Translations under genes and position numbers: made by a program | Notes under the pieces: model-generated | The model's input: the letters and a program-made list of their open reading frames with translations, nothing else | Databases searched by the model: none | What the model was told of the DNA's origin: nothing | Assembly: GCA_037893225.1 (NCBI GenBank) | Contig: JAZGUH010000626.1 | Location: 1,178,001-1,242,000, forward strand | Direction: 5' to 3' | Source of the DNA: Hippasteria phrygiana | Lineage: Eukaryota > Echinodermata > Asteroidea > Valvatida > Goniasteridae | DNA: 64,000 bases | In this document: positions 24,001-38,160 of the stretch, in pieces | Numbering within the stretch: the stretch's first letter is position 1 | Layout: each line of letters begins with the position of its first letter

Positions 24001-25440
24001 GCTATCCATACATGTCAAAATTACTGTATTTGGTTGATATTTCATACAATTAAGAATGAGTAAAGCAAGTCATACCCCAGGGAATTTGACAGGCATGGAG
24101 CAATAAATAGAAGGTAATATGCACACAGATGGTGGCAAGGAAGAAAATAAACATTGCGAGGTTTGAATTTTCTCCACAAGTGTTAACTCTAAGAACCCGC
24201 CGATAATTGCAACATGTAGCGCCAGATCTAAGCTATCCATACATGTCAAAATTACTGAATTTGGTTGATATTTCATGCAATTATGAATGAGTAAAGCAAG
24301 TCATACCCCAGGGAATTTGACAGGCATGGAGCAATAAATAGAAGGTAATATGCACACAGATGTTGGCCGGAAAGAAAATAAACATTGCGAGGTTTGAATT
24401 TTCTCCACAAGTTTTAACTCTAGGAAGCCGCCGATGATTGCAACATGTAGCGCCAGATCTAAGCTATCCATACATGTCAAAATTACTGTATTTGGTTGAT
24501 ATTTCATGCAATTATGAATGAGTAAAGCAAGTCATACCCTAGGGAATTTGACAGGCATGGAGCAATAAATAGAAGGTAATATGCACACAGATGTTGGCCG
24601 GAAAGAAAATAAACATTGCGAGGTTTGAATTTTCTCCACAAGTTTTAACTCTAGGAAGCCGCCGATAATTGCAACATGTAGCGCCAGATCTAAGCTATCC
24701 ATACATGTCAAAATTACTGTATTTGGTTTATATTTCATGCAATTATGAATGAGTAAAGCAAGTCATACCCTAGGGAATTTGACAGGCATGGAGCAATAAA
24801 TAGACGGTAATATGCACACAGATGTTGGCCTGAAAGAAAATAAACATTGCGAGGTTTGAATTTTCTCCACAAGTTTTAACTCTAAGAAGCCGCCGATAAT
24901 TGCAACATGTAGCGCCAGATCTAAGCTATCCATACATGTCAAAATTACTGAATTTGGTTGATATTTCATGCAATTATGAATGAGTAAAGCAAGTCCATAC
25001 CCCAGGGAATTTGACAGGCATGGAGCAATAAATAAGAGGTAATCTGCACACAGATGGTGGCCGGGAAGAAAATAAACATTGCGAGGTTTGAATTTTCTCC
25101 ACAAGTGTTAACTCTAAGAAGCCGCCGATAATTGCAACATGTAGCGCCAGATCTAAGCTATGCATACATGTCAAAATTACTGAATTTGGTTGATATTTCA
25201 TGCAATTATGAATGAGTAAAGCAAGTCATACCCTAGGGAATTTGACAGGCATGGAGCAATAAATCGAAGGTAATATGCACACAGATGTTGGCCGGAAAGA
25301 AAATAAACATTGCGAGGTTTGAATTTTCTCCACAAGTTTTAACTCTAGGAAGCCGCCGATGATTGCAACATGTAGCGCCAGATCTAAGCTATCCATACAT
25401 GTCAAAATTACTGTATTTGGTTGATATTTCATGCAATTAT
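21048..25440 (+). repeat. Higher-order repeat unit, 19 monomers, 4,393 bp (copy 1)
   Basis: Order: 8-9-10-11-5-2-1-3/9-10-12-1-3-4-10-12-1-7-11x-6. It is reproduced monomer for monomer, and at the same length, at 27061-31453 (offset 6,013 bp). Shared private marks include ggttaatat in the type 2, ctaggaggcc in the type 1 at 22436, and the 3/9 mosaic at 22667. Similarity continues past this unit to about 26,510. Confidence 0.93.
22667..22897 (+). repeat. Mosaic 3/9 monomer
   Basis: The left part has the type 3 mark catggggcaa with tagaagg. The right part is type 9: cacaag rather than actag, a139, g152, t205 and a231. No diagnostic site separates the two parts between offsets 77 and 124, so the junction lies in or next to the invariant core. 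An identical mosaic lies at 28680. Confidence 0.88.
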
Positions 25441-27060
25441 GAATGAGTAAAGCAAGTCCATACCCCAGGGAATTTGACATGCATGGAGCAATAAATAGAC
25501 GGTAACATGTACACAGATGTTGGCCGGAAAGAAAATAAACATTGCGAGGTTTGAATTTTCTCCACAAGTTTTAACTCTAGGAAGCCGCCGATGATTGCAA
25601 CATGTAGCGCCAGATCTAAGATATCCATACATGTCAAAATTACTGTATTTGGTTGATATTTCATGCAATTATGAATGAGTAAAGCAAGTCATACCCCAGG
25701 GAATTTGACATGCATGGAGCAATAAATAGACGGTAATATGTACACAGGTGTTGGCCGGAAAGAAAATAAACATTGCGAGGTTTGAATTTTCTCCACAAGT
25801 TTTAACTCTAAGAAGCCGCCGATGATTGCAACATGTAGCGCCAGATCTAAGCTATCCATACATGTCAAAATTACTGTATTTGGTTGATATTTCATGCAAT
25901 TAAGAATGAGTAAAGCAAGTCATACCCCAGGGAATTTGACAGGCATGGAGCAATAAATAGAAGGTAATATGCACACAGATGGTGGCAAGGAAGAAAATAA
26001 ACATTGCGAGGTTTGAATTTTCTCCACAAGTGTTAACTCTAAGAACCCGCCGATAATTGCAACATGTAGCGCCAGATCTAAGCTATCCATACATGTCAAA
26101 ATTACTGAATTTGGTTGATATTTCATGCAATTATGAATGAGTAAAGCAAGTCATACCCCAGGGAATTTGACAGGCATGGAGCAATAAATAAGAGGTAATC
26201 TGCACACAGATGGTGGCCGGGAAGAAAATAAACATTGCGAGGTTTGAATTTTCTCCACAAGTGTTAACTCTAAGAAGCCGCCGATAATTGCAACATGTAG
26301 CGCCAGATCTAAGCTATGCATACATGTCAAAATTACTGAATTTGGTTGATATTTCATGCAATTATGAATGAGTACAGCAAGTCCATACCCCAGGGAATTT
26401 GACATGCATGGAGCAATAAATAGACGGTAACATGTACACAGATGTTGGCCGGAAAGAAAATAAACATTGCGAGGTTTGAATTTTCTCCACAAGTTTTAAC
26501 TCTAGGAAGCCGCCGATAATTGCAACATGTAGCGCCAGATCTAAGCTATCCATACATGTCAAAATTACTGTATTTGGTTTATATTTCATGCAATTATGAA
26601 TGAGTAAAGCAAGTCATACCCTAGGGAATTTGACAGGCATGGAGCAATAAATAGACGGTAATATGCACACAGATGTTGGCCTGAAAGAAAATAAACATTG
26701 CGAGGTTTGAATTTTCTCCACAAGTTTTAACTCTAAGAAGCCGCCGATAATTGCAACATGTAGCGCCAGATCTAAGCTATCCATACATGTCAAAATTACT
26801 GAATTTGGTTGATATTTCATGCAATTATGAATGAGTAAAGCAAGTCCATACCCCAGGGAATTTGACAGGCATGGAGCAATAAAAAAGAGGTAATCTGCAC
26901 ACAGATGGTGGCCGGGAAGAAAATAAACATTGCGAGGTTTGAATTTTCTCCACAAGTGTTAACTCTAAGAAGCCGCCGATAATTGCAACATGTAGCGCCA
27001 GATCTAAGCTATCCATACATGTCAAAATTACTGAATTTGGTTGATATTTCATGCAATTAT
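25441..27060 (+). repeat. Short junction unit, 7 monomers, between large duplicated blocks
   Basis: Order: 8-9-10-11-5/1-7-11x/7. The first monomers belong to the right end of block copy 1. The monomer at 26366 begins as type 5 with gagtacagc and continues as type 1 (a152, t214). The monomer at 26829 begins as 11x (with a private aataaaaaagagg) and ends with c184, as in type 7. The two mosaics flank a type 7 and look like the scars of the event that placed the two 6-kb blocks side by side. Confidence 0.85.
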
Positions 27061-30000
27061 GAATGAGTAAAGCAAGTCCATACCCCAGGGAATTTGACAT
27101 GCATGGAGCAATAAATAGACGGTAACATGTACACAGATGTTGGCCGGAAAGAAAATAAACATTGCGAGGTTTGAATTTTCTCCACAAGTTTTAACTCTAG
27201 GAAGCCGCCGATGATTGCAACATGTAGCGCCAGATCTAAGATATCCATACATGTCAAAATTACTGTATTTGGTTGATATTTCATGCAATTATGAATGAGT
27301 AAAGCAAGTCATACCCCAGGGAATTTGACATGCATGGAGCAATAAATAGACGGTAATATGTACACAGGTGTTGGCCGGAAAGAAAATAAACATTGCGAGG
27401 TTTGAATTTTCTCCACAAGTTTTAACTCTAAGAAGCCGCCGATGATTGCAACATGTAGCGCCAGATCTAAGCTATCCATACATGTCAAAATTACTGTATT
27501 TGGTTGATATTTCATGCAATTAAGAATGAGTAAAGCAAGTCATACCCCAGGGAATTTGACAGGCATGGAGCAATAAATAGAAGGTAATATGCACACAGAT
27601 GGTGGCAAGGAAGAAAATAAACATTGCGAGGTTTGAATTTTCTCCACAAGTGTTAACTCTAAGAACCCGCCGATAATTGCAACATGTAGCGCCAGATCTA
27701 AGCTATCCATACATGTCAAAATTACTGAATTTGGTTGATATTTCATGCAATTATGAATGAGTAAAGCAAGTCATACCCCAGGGAATTTGACAGGCATGGA
27801 GCAATAAATAAGAGGTAATCTGCACACAGATGGTGGCCGGGAAGAAAATAAACATTGCGAGGTTTGAATTTTCTCCACAAGTGTTAACTCTAAGAAGCCG
27901 CCGATAATTGCAACATGTAGCGCCAGATCTAAGCTATGCATACATGTCAAAATTACTGAATTTGGTTGATATTTCATGCAATTATGAATGAGTAAAGCAA
28001 GTCCATACCCCAGGGAATTTGACATGCATGGAGCAATAAATAGACGGTAACATGTACACAGATGTTGGCCGGAAAGAAAATAAACATTGCGAGGTTTGAA
28101 TTTTCTCCACAAGTTTTAACTCTAGGAAGCCGCCGATGATTGCAACATGTAGCGCCAGATCTAAGCTATCCATACATGTCAAAATTACTGTATTTGGTTT
28201 ATATTTCATGCAATTATGAATGAGTAAAGCAAGTCATACCCTAGGGAATTTGACAGGCATGGAGCAATAAATAGAAGGTAATATGCAAACAGATGTTGGC
28301 CGGAAAGAAAATAAACATTGCGAGGTTTGAATTTTCTCCACTAGTTTTAACTCTAAGAAGCCGCCGATAATTGCAACATGTAGCGCCAGATCTAAGCTAT
28401 GCATACATGTCAAAATTACTGAATTTGGTTAATATTTCATGCAATTATGAATGAGTAAAGCAAGTCATACCCTAGGGAATTTGACAGGCATGGAGCAATA
28501 AATCGAAGGTAATATGCACACAGATGTTGGCCGGAAAGAAAATAAACATTGCGAGGTTTGAATTTTCTCCACAAGTTTTAACTCTAGGAGGCCGCCGATG
28601 ATTGCAACATGTAGCGCCAGATCTAAGCTATCCATACATGTCAAAATTACTGTATTTGGTTTATATTTCATGCAATTATGAATGAGTAAAGCAAGTCATA
28701 CCCTAGGGAATTTGACAGGCATGGGGCAATAAATAGAAGGTAATATGCACACAGATGTTGGCCGGAAAGAAAATAAACATTGCGAGGTTTGAATTTTCTC
28801 CACAAGTTTTAACTCTAAGAAGCCGCCGATGATTGCAACATGTAGCGCCAGATCTAAGCTATCCATACATGTCAAAATTACTGTATTTGGTTGATATTTC
28901 ATGCAATTAAGAATGAGTAAAGCAAGTCATACCCCAGGGAATTTGACAGGCATGGAGCAATAAATAGAAGGTAATATGCACACAGATGGTGGCAAGGAAG
29001 AAAATAAACATTGCGAGGTTTGAATTTTCTCCACAAGTGTTAACTCTAAGAACCCGCCGATAATTGCAACATGTAGCGCCAGATCTAAGCTATCCATACA
29101 TGTCAAAATTACTGAATTTGGTTGATATTTCATGCAATTATGAATGAGTAAAGCAAGTCATACCCCAGGGAATTTGACAGGCATGGAGCAATAAATAGAA
29201 GGTAATATGCACACAGATGTTGGCCGGAAAGAAAATAAACATTGCGAGGTTTGAATTTTCTCCACAAGTTTTAACTCTAGGAAGCCGCCGATGATTGCAA
29301 CATGTAGCGCCAGATCTAAGCTATCCATACATGTCAAAATTACTGTATTTGGTTGATATTTCATGCAATTATGAATGAGTAAAGCAAGTCATACCCTAGG
29401 GAATTTGACAGGCATGGAGCAATAAATAGAAGGTAATATGCACACAGATGTTGGCCGGAAAGAAAATAAACATTGCGAGGTTTGAATTTTCTCCACAAGT
29501 TTTAACTCTAGGAAGCCGCCGATGATTGCAACATGTAGCGCCAGATCTAAGCTATCCATACATGTCAAAATTACTGTATTTGGTTTATATTTCATGCAAT
29601 TATGAATGAGTAAAGCAAGTCATACCCTAGGGAATTTGACAGGCATGGGGCAATAAATAGAAGGTAATATGCACACAGATGTTGGCCGGAAAGAAAATAA
29701 ACATTGCGAGGTTTGAATTTTCTCCACTAGTTTTAACTCTAAGAAGCCGCCGATAATTGCAACATGTAGCGCCAGATCTAAGCTATCCATACATGTCAAA
29801 ATTACTGAATTTGGTTGATATTTCATGCAATTATGAATGAGTAAAGCAAGTCCATACCCCAGGGAATTTGACATGCATGGAGCAATAAATAGACGGTAAC
29901 ATGTACACAGATGTTGGCCGGAAAGAAAATAAACATTGCGAGGTTTGAATTTTCTCCACAAGTTTTAACTCTAGGAAGCCGCCGATGATTGCAACATGTA

Positions 30001-31453
30001 GCGCCAGATCTAAGCTATCCATACATGTCAAAATTACTGTATTTGGTTGATATTTCATACAATTAAGAATGAGTAAAGCAAGTCATACCCCAGGGAATTT
30101 GACAGGCATGGAGCAATAAATAGAAGGTAATATGCACACAGATGGTGGCAAGGAAGAAAATAAACATTGCGAGGTTTGAATTTTCTCCACAAGTGTTAAC
30201 TCTAAGAACCCGCCGATAATTGCAACATGTAGCGCCAGATCTAAGCTATCCATACATGTCAAAATTACTGAATTTGGTTGATATTTCATGCAATTATGAA
30301 TGAGTAAAGCAAGTCATACCCCAGGGAATTTGACAGGCATGGAGCAATAAATAGAAGGTAATATGCACACAGATGTTGGCCGGAAAGAAAATAAACATTG
30401 CGAGGTTTGAATTTTCTCCACAAGTTTTAACTCTAGGAAGCCGCCGATGATTGCAACATGTAGCGCCAGATCTAAGCTATCCATACATGTCAAAATTACT
30501 GTATTTGGTTGATATTTCATGCAATTATGAATGAGTAAAGCAAGTCATACCCTAGGGAATTTGACAGGCATGGAGCAATAAATAGAAGGTAATATGCACA
30601 CAGATGTTGGCCGGAAAGAAAATAAACATTGCGAGGTTTGAATTTTCTCCACAAGTTTTAACTCTAGGAAGCCGCCGATAATTGCAACATGTAGCGCCAG
30701 ATCTAAGCTATCCATACATGTCAAAATTACTGTATTTGGTTTATATTTCATGCAATTATGAATGAGTAAAGCAAGTCATACCCTAGGGAATTTGACAGGC
30801 ATGGAGCAATAAATAGACGGTAATATGCACACAGATGTTGGCCTGAAAGAAAATAAACATTGCGAGGTTTGAATTTTCTCCACAAGTTTTAACTCTAAGA
30901 AGCCGCCGATAATTGCAACATGTAGCGCCAGATCTAAGCTATCCATACATGTCAAAATTACTGAATTTGGTTGATATTTCATGCAATTATGAATGAGTAA
31001 AGCAAGTCCATACCCCAGGGAATTTGACAGGCATGGAGCAATAAATAAGAGGTAATCTGCACACAGATGGTGGCCGGGAAGAAAATAAACATTGCGAGGT
31101 TTGAATTTTCTCCACAAGTGTTAACTCTAAGAAGCCGCCGATAATTGCAACATGTAGCGCCAGATCTAAGCTATGCATACATGTCAAAATTACTGAATTT
31201 GGTTGATATTTCATGCAATTATGAATGAGTAAAGCAAGTCATACCCTAGGGAATTTGACAGGCATGGAGCAATAAATCGAAGGTAATATGCACACAGATG
31301 TTGGCCGGAAAGAAAATAAACATTGCGAGGTTTGAATTTTCTCCACAAGTTTTAACTCTAGGAAGCCGCCGATGATTGCAACATGTAGCGCCAGATCTAA
31401 GCTATCCATACATGTCAAAATTACTGTATTTGGTTGATATTTCATGCAATTAT
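27061..31453 (+). repeat. Higher-order repeat unit, 19 monomers, 4,393 bp (copy 2)
   Basis: Order: 8-9-10-11-5-2-1-3/9-10-12-1-3-4-10-12-1-7-11x-6, the same as 21048-25440, including the 3/9 mosaic (28680) and ctaggaggcc (type 1 at 28449). I saw no difference between the two units in the sites I compared, so the duplication is recent or is being homogenised. Confidence 0.93.
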
Positions 31454-34400
31454 GAATGAGTAAAGCAAGTCCATACCCCAGGGAATTTGACATGCATGGA
31501 GCAATAAATAGACGGTAACATGTACACAGATGTTGGCCGGAAAGAAAATAAACATTGCGAGGTTTGAATTTTCTCCACAAGTTTTAACTCTAGGAAGCCG
31601 CCGATGATTGCAACATGTAGCGCCAGATCTAAGATATCCATACATGTCAAAATTACTGTATTTGGTTGATATTTCATGCAATTATGAATGAGTAAAGCAA
31701 GTCATACCCCAGGGAATTTGACATGCATGGAGCAATAAATAGACGGTAATATGTACACAGGTGTTGGCCGGAAAGAAAATAAACATTGCGAGGTTTGAAT
31801 TTTCTCCACAAGTTTTAACTCTAAGAAGCCGCCGATGATTGCAACATGTAGCGCCAGATCTAAGCTATCCATACATGTCAAAATTACTGTATTTGGTTGA
31901 TATTTCATGCAATTAAGAATGAGTAAAGCAAGTCATACCCCAGGGAATTTGACAGGCATGGAGCAATAAATAGAAGGTAATATGCACACAGATGGTGGCA
32001 AGGAAGAAAATAAACATTGCGAGGTTTGAATTTTCTCCACAAGTGTTAACTCTAAGAACCCGCCGATAATTGCAACATGTAGCGCCAGATCTAAGCTATC
32101 CATACATGTCAAAATTACTGAATTTGGTTGATATTTCATGCAATTATGAATGAGTAAAGCAAGTCATACCCCAGGGAATTTGACAGGCATGGAGCAATAA
32201 ATAAGAGGTAATCTGCACACAGATGGTGGCCGGGAAGAAAATAAACATTGCGAGGTTTGAATTTTCTCCACAAGTGTTAACTCTAAGAAGCCGCCGATAA
32301 TTGCAACATGTAGCGCCAGATCTAAGCTATGCATACATGTCAAAATTACTGAATTTGGTTGATATTTCATGCAATTATGAATGAGTACAGCAAGTCCATA
32401 CCCCAGGGAATTTGACATGCATGGAGCAATAAATAGACGGTAACATGTACACAGATGTTGGCCGGAAAGAAAATAAACATTGCGAGGTTTGAATTTTCTC
32501 CACAAGTTTTAACTCTAGGAAGCCGCCGATGATTGCAACATGTAGCGCCAGATCTAAGCTATCCATACATGTCAAAATTACTGTATTTGGTTTATATTTC
32601 ATGCAATTATGAATGAGTAAAGCAAGTCATACCCTAGGGAATTTGACAGGCATGGAGCAATAAATAGAAGGTAATATGCAAACAGATGTTGGCCGGAAAG
32701 AAAATAAACATTGCGAGGTTTGAATTTTCTCCACTAGTTTTAACTCTAAGAAGCCGCCGATAATTGCAACATGTAGCGCCAGATCTAAGCTATGCATACA
32801 TGTCAAAATTACTGAATTTGGTTAATATTTCATGCAATTATGAATGAGTAAAGCAAGTCATACCCTAGGGAATTTGACAGGCATGGAGCAATAAATCGAA
32901 GGTAATATGCACACAGATGTTGGCCGGAAAGAAAATAAACATTGCGAGGTTTGAATTTTCTCCACAAGTTTTAACTCTAGGAAGCCGCCGATGATTGCAA
33001 CATGTAGCGCCAGATCTAAGCTATCCATACATGTCAAAATTACTGTATTTGGTTTATATTTCATGCAATTATGAATGAGTAAAGCAAGTCATACCCTAGG
33101 GAATTTGACAGGCATGGGGCAATAAATAGAAGGTAATATGCACACAGATGTTGGCCGGAAAGAAAATAAACATTGCGAGGTTTGAATTTTCTCCACTAGT
33201 TTTAACTCTAAGAAGCCGCCGATAATTGCAACATGTAGCGCTAGATCTAAGCTATCCATACATGTCAAAATTACTGAATTTGGTTGATATTTCATGCAAT
33301 TATGAATGAGTAAAGCAAGTCCATACCCCAGGGAATTTGACATGCATGGAGCAATAAATAGACGGTAACATGTACACAGATGTTGGCCGGAAAGAAAATA
33401 AACATTGCGAGGTTTGAATTTTCTCCACAAGTTTTAACTCTAGGAAGCCGCCGATGATTGCAACATGTAGCGCCAGATCTAAGCTATCCATACATGTCAA
33501 AATTACTGTATTTGGTTGATATTTCATGCAATTATGAATGAGTAAAGCAAGTCCATACCCCAGGGAATTTGACATGCATGGAGCAATAAATAGACAGTAA
33601 CATGTACACAGATGTTGGCCGGAAAGAAAATAAACATTGCGAGGTTTGAATTTTCTCCACAAGTTTTAACTCTAGGAAGCCGCCGATGATTGCAACATGT
33701 AGCGCCAGATCTAAGCTATCCATACATGTCAAAATTACTGTATTTGGTTTATATTTCATGCAATTATGAATGAGTAAAGCAAGTCATACCCTAGGGAATT
33801 TGACAGGCATGGAGCAATAAATAGAAGGTAATATGCACACAGATGTTGGCCGGAAAGAAAATAAACATTGCGAGGTTTGAATTTTCTCCACTAGTTTTAA
33901 CTCTAAGAAGCCGCCGATAATTGCAACATGTAGCGCCAGATCTAAGCTATGCATACATGTCAAAATTACTGAATTTGGTTGATATTTCATGCAATTATGA
34001 ATGAGTAAAGCAAGTCATACCCTAGGGAATTTGACAGGCATGGAGCAATAAATAGAAGGTAATATGCACACAGATGTTGGCCGGAAAGAAAATAAACATT
34101 GCGAGGTTTGAATTTTCTCCACAAGTTTTAACTCTAGGAAGCCGCCGATGATTGCAACATGTAGCGCCAGATCTAAGCTATCCATACATGTCAAAATTAC
34201 TGTATTTGGTTGATATTTCATGCAATTATGAATGAGTAAAGCAAGTCATACCCTAGGGAATTTGACAGGCATGGAGCAATAAATAGAAGGTAATATGCAC
34301 ACAGATGTTGGCCGGAAAGAAAATAAACATTGCGAGGTTTGAATTTTCTCCACAAGTTTTAACTCTAGGAAGCCGCCGATAATTGCAACATGTAGCGCCA

Positions 34401-34691
34401 GATCTAAGCTATCCATACATGTCAAAATTACTGTATTTGGTTTATATTTCATGCAATTATGAATGAGTAAAGCAAGTCATACCCTAGGGAATTTGACAGG
34501 CATGGAGCAATAAATAGACGGTAATATGCACACAGATGTTGGCCTGAAAGAAAATAAACATTGCGAGGTTTGAATTTTCTCCACAAGTTTTAACTCTAAG
34601 AAGCCGCCGATAATTGCAACATGTAGCGCCAGATCTAAGCTATCCATACATGTCAAAATTACTGAATTTGGTTGATATTTCATGCAATTAT
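31454..34691 (+). repeat. Higher-order repeat unit, 14 monomers, 3,238 bp
   Basis: Order: 8-9-10-11-5-2-1-3-4-5-2-6-1-7. The first five monomers continue block copy 2 (gagtacagc at 32379). The type 2 at 32611 carries ggttaatat. It is the complete counterpart of 18042-21047, which lacks the type 4. Confidence 0.9.
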
Positions 34692-37600
34692 GAATGAGTA
34701 AAGCAAGTCCATACCCCAGGGAATTTGACATGCATGGAGCAATAAATAGACGGTAACATGTACACAGATGTTGGCCGGAAAGAAAATAAACATTGCGAGG
34801 TTTGAATTTTCTCCACAAGTTTTAACTCTAGGAAGCCGCCGATGATTGCAACATGTAGCGCCAGATCTAAGATATCCATACATGTCAAAATTACTGTATT
34901 TGGTTGATATTTCATGCAATTATGAATGAGTAAAGCAAGTCATACCCCAGGGAATTTGACATGCATGGAGCAATAAATAGACGGTAATATGTACACAGGT
35001 GTTGGCCGGAAAGAAAATAAACATTGCGAGGTTTGAATTTTCTCCACAAGTTTTAACTCTAAGAAGCCGCCGATGATTGCAACATGTAGCGCCAGATCTA
35101 AGCTATCCATACATGTCAAAATTACTGTATTTGGTTGATATTTCATGCAATTAAGAATGAGTAAAGCAAGTCATACCCCAGGGAATTTGACAGGCATGGA
35201 GCAATAAATAGAAGGTAATATGCACACAGATGGTGGCAAGGAAGAAAATAAACATTGCGAGGTTTGAATTTTCTCCACAAGTGTTAACTCTAAGAACCCG
35301 CCGATAATTGCAACATGTAGCGCCAGATCTAAGCTATCCATACATGTCAAAATTACTGAATTTGGTTGATATTTCATGCAATTATGAATGAGTAAAGCAA
35401 GTCATACCCCAGGGAATTTGACAGGCATGGAGCAATAAATAAGAGGTAATCTGCACACAGATGGTGGCCGGGAAGAAAATAAACATTGCGAGGTTTGAAT
35501 TTTCTCCACAAGTGTTAACTCTAAGAAGCCGCCGATAATTGCAACATGTAGCGCCAGATCTAAGCTATGCATACATGTCAAAATTACTGAATTTGGTTGA
35601 TATTTCATGCAATTATGAATGAGTAAAGCAAGTCCATACCCCAGGGAATTTGACATGCATGGAGCAATAAATAGACGGTAACATGTACACAGATGTTGGC
35701 CGGAAAGAAAATAAACATTGCGAGGTTTGAATTTTCTCCACAAGTTTTAACTCTAGGAAGCCGCCGATGATTGCAACATGTAGCGCCAGATCTAAGCTAT
35801 CCATACATGTCAAAATTACTGTATTTGGTTTATATTTCATGCAATTATGAATGAGTAAAGCAAGTCATACCCTAGGGAATTTGACAGGCATGGAGCAATA
35901 AATAGAAGGTAATATGCAAACAGATGTTGGCCGGAAAGAAAATAAACATTGCGAGGTTTGAATTTTCTCCACTAGTTTTAACTCTAAGAAGCCGCCGATA
36001 ATTGCAACATGTAGCGCCAGATCTAAGCTATGCATACATGTCAAAATTACTGAATTTGGTTAATATTTCATGCAATTATGAATGAGTAAAGCAAGTCATA
36101 CCCTAGGGAATTTGACAGGCATGGAGCAATAAATCGAAGGTAATATGCACACAGATGTTGGCCGGAAAGAAAATAAACATTGCGAGGTTTGAATTTTCTC
36201 CACAAGTTTTAACTCTAGGAGGCCGCCGATGATTGCAACATGTAGCGCCAGATCTAAGCTATCCATACATGTCAAAATTACTGTATTTGGTTTATATTTC
36301 ATGCAATTATGAATGAGTAAAGCAAGTCATACCCTAGGGAATTTGACAGGCATGGGGCAATAAATAGAAGGTAATATGCACACAGATGTTGGCCGGAAAG
36401 AAAATAAACATTGCGAGGTTTGAATTTTCTCCACTAGTTTTAACTCTAAGAAGCCGCCGATAATTGCAACATGTAGCGCTAGATCTAAGCTATCCATACA
36501 TGTCAAAATTACTGTATTTGGTTGATATTTCATGCAATTATGAATGAGTAAAGCAAGTCCATACCCCAGGGAATTTGACATGCATGGAGCAATAAATAGA
36601 CAGTAACATGTACACAGATGTTGGCCGGAAAGAAAATAAACATTGCGAGGTTTGAATTTTCTCCACAAGTTTTAACTCTAGGAAGCCGCCGATGATTGCA
36701 ACATGTAGCGCCAGATCTAAGCTATCCATACATGTCAAAATTACTGTATTTGGTTTATATTTCATGCAATTATGAATGAGTAAAGCAAGTCATACCCTAG
36801 GGAATTTGACAGGCATGGAGCAATAAATAGAAGGTAATATGCACACAGATGTTGGCCGGAAAGAAAATAAACATTGCGAGGTTTGAATTTTCTCCACTAG
36901 TTTTAACTCTAAGAAGCCGCCGATAATTGCAACATGTAGCGCCAGATCTAAGCTATGCATACATGTCAAAATTACTGAATTTGGTTTATATTTCATGCAA
37001 TTATGAATGAGTAAAGCAAGTCATACCCTAGGGAATTTGACAGGCATGGAGCAATAAATAGAAGGTAATATGCACACAGATGTTGGCCGGAAAGAAAATA
37101 AACATTGCGAGGTTTGAATTTTCTCCACAAGTTTTAACTCTAGGAAGCCGCCGATGATTGCAACATGTAGCGCCAGATCTAAGCTATCCATACATGTCAA
37201 AATTACTGTATTTGGTTGATATTTCATGCAATTATGAATGAGTAAAGCAAGTCATACCCTAGGGAATTTGACAGGCATGGAGCAATAAATAGAAGGTAAT
37301 ATGCACACAGATGTTGGCCGGAAAGAAAATAAACATTGCGAGGTTTGAATTTTCTCCACAAGTTTTAACTCTAGGAAGCCGCCGATAATTGCAACATGTA
37401 GCGCCAGATCTAAGCTATCCATACATGTCAAAATTACTGTATTTGGTTTATATTTCATGCAATTATGAATGAGTAAAGCAAGTCATACCCTAGGGAATTT
37501 GACAGGCATGGAGCAATAAATAGACGGTAATATGCACACAGATGTTGGCCTGAAAGAAAATAAACATTGCGAGGTTTGAATTTTCTCCACAAGTTTTAAC

Positions 37601-38160
37601 TCTAAGAAGCCGCCGATAATTGCAACATGTAGCGCCAGATCTAAGCTATCCATACATGTCAAAATTACTGAATTTGGTTGATATTTCATGCAATTATGAA
37701 TGAGTAAAGCAAGTCCATACCCCAGGGAATTTGACAGGCATGGAGCAATAAATAAGAGGTAATCTGCACACAGATGGTGGCCGGGAAGAAAATAAACATT
37801 GCGAGGTTTGAATTTTCTCCACAAGTGTTAACTCTAAGAAGCCGCCGATAATTGCAACATGTAGCGCCAGATCTAAGCTATGCATACATGTCAAAATTAC
37901 TGAATTTGGTTGATATTTCATGCAATTATGAATGAGTAAAGCAAGTCATACCCTAGGGAATTTGACAGGCATGGAGCAATAAATCGAAGGTAATATGCAC
38001 ACAGATGTTGGCCGGAAAGAAAATAAACATTGCGAGGTTTGAATTTTCTCCACAAGTTTTAACTCTAGGAAGCCGCCGATGATTGCAACATGTAGCGCCA
38101 GATCTAAGCTATCCATACATGTCAAAATTACTGTATTTGGTTGATATTTCATGCAATTAT
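34692..38160 (+). repeat. Higher-order repeat unit, 15 monomers, 3,469 bp
   Basis: Order: 8-9-10-11-5-2-1-3/4-5-2-6-1-7-11x-6. The type 1 at 36080 has ctaggaggcc, a third copy of that mark. The monomer at 36311 is type 3 through t170 but has t205 like type 4, so a type 4 body was lost by crossover at its right end. The type 2 at 36774 has t214, unlike other type 2 copies. Confidence 0.88.
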
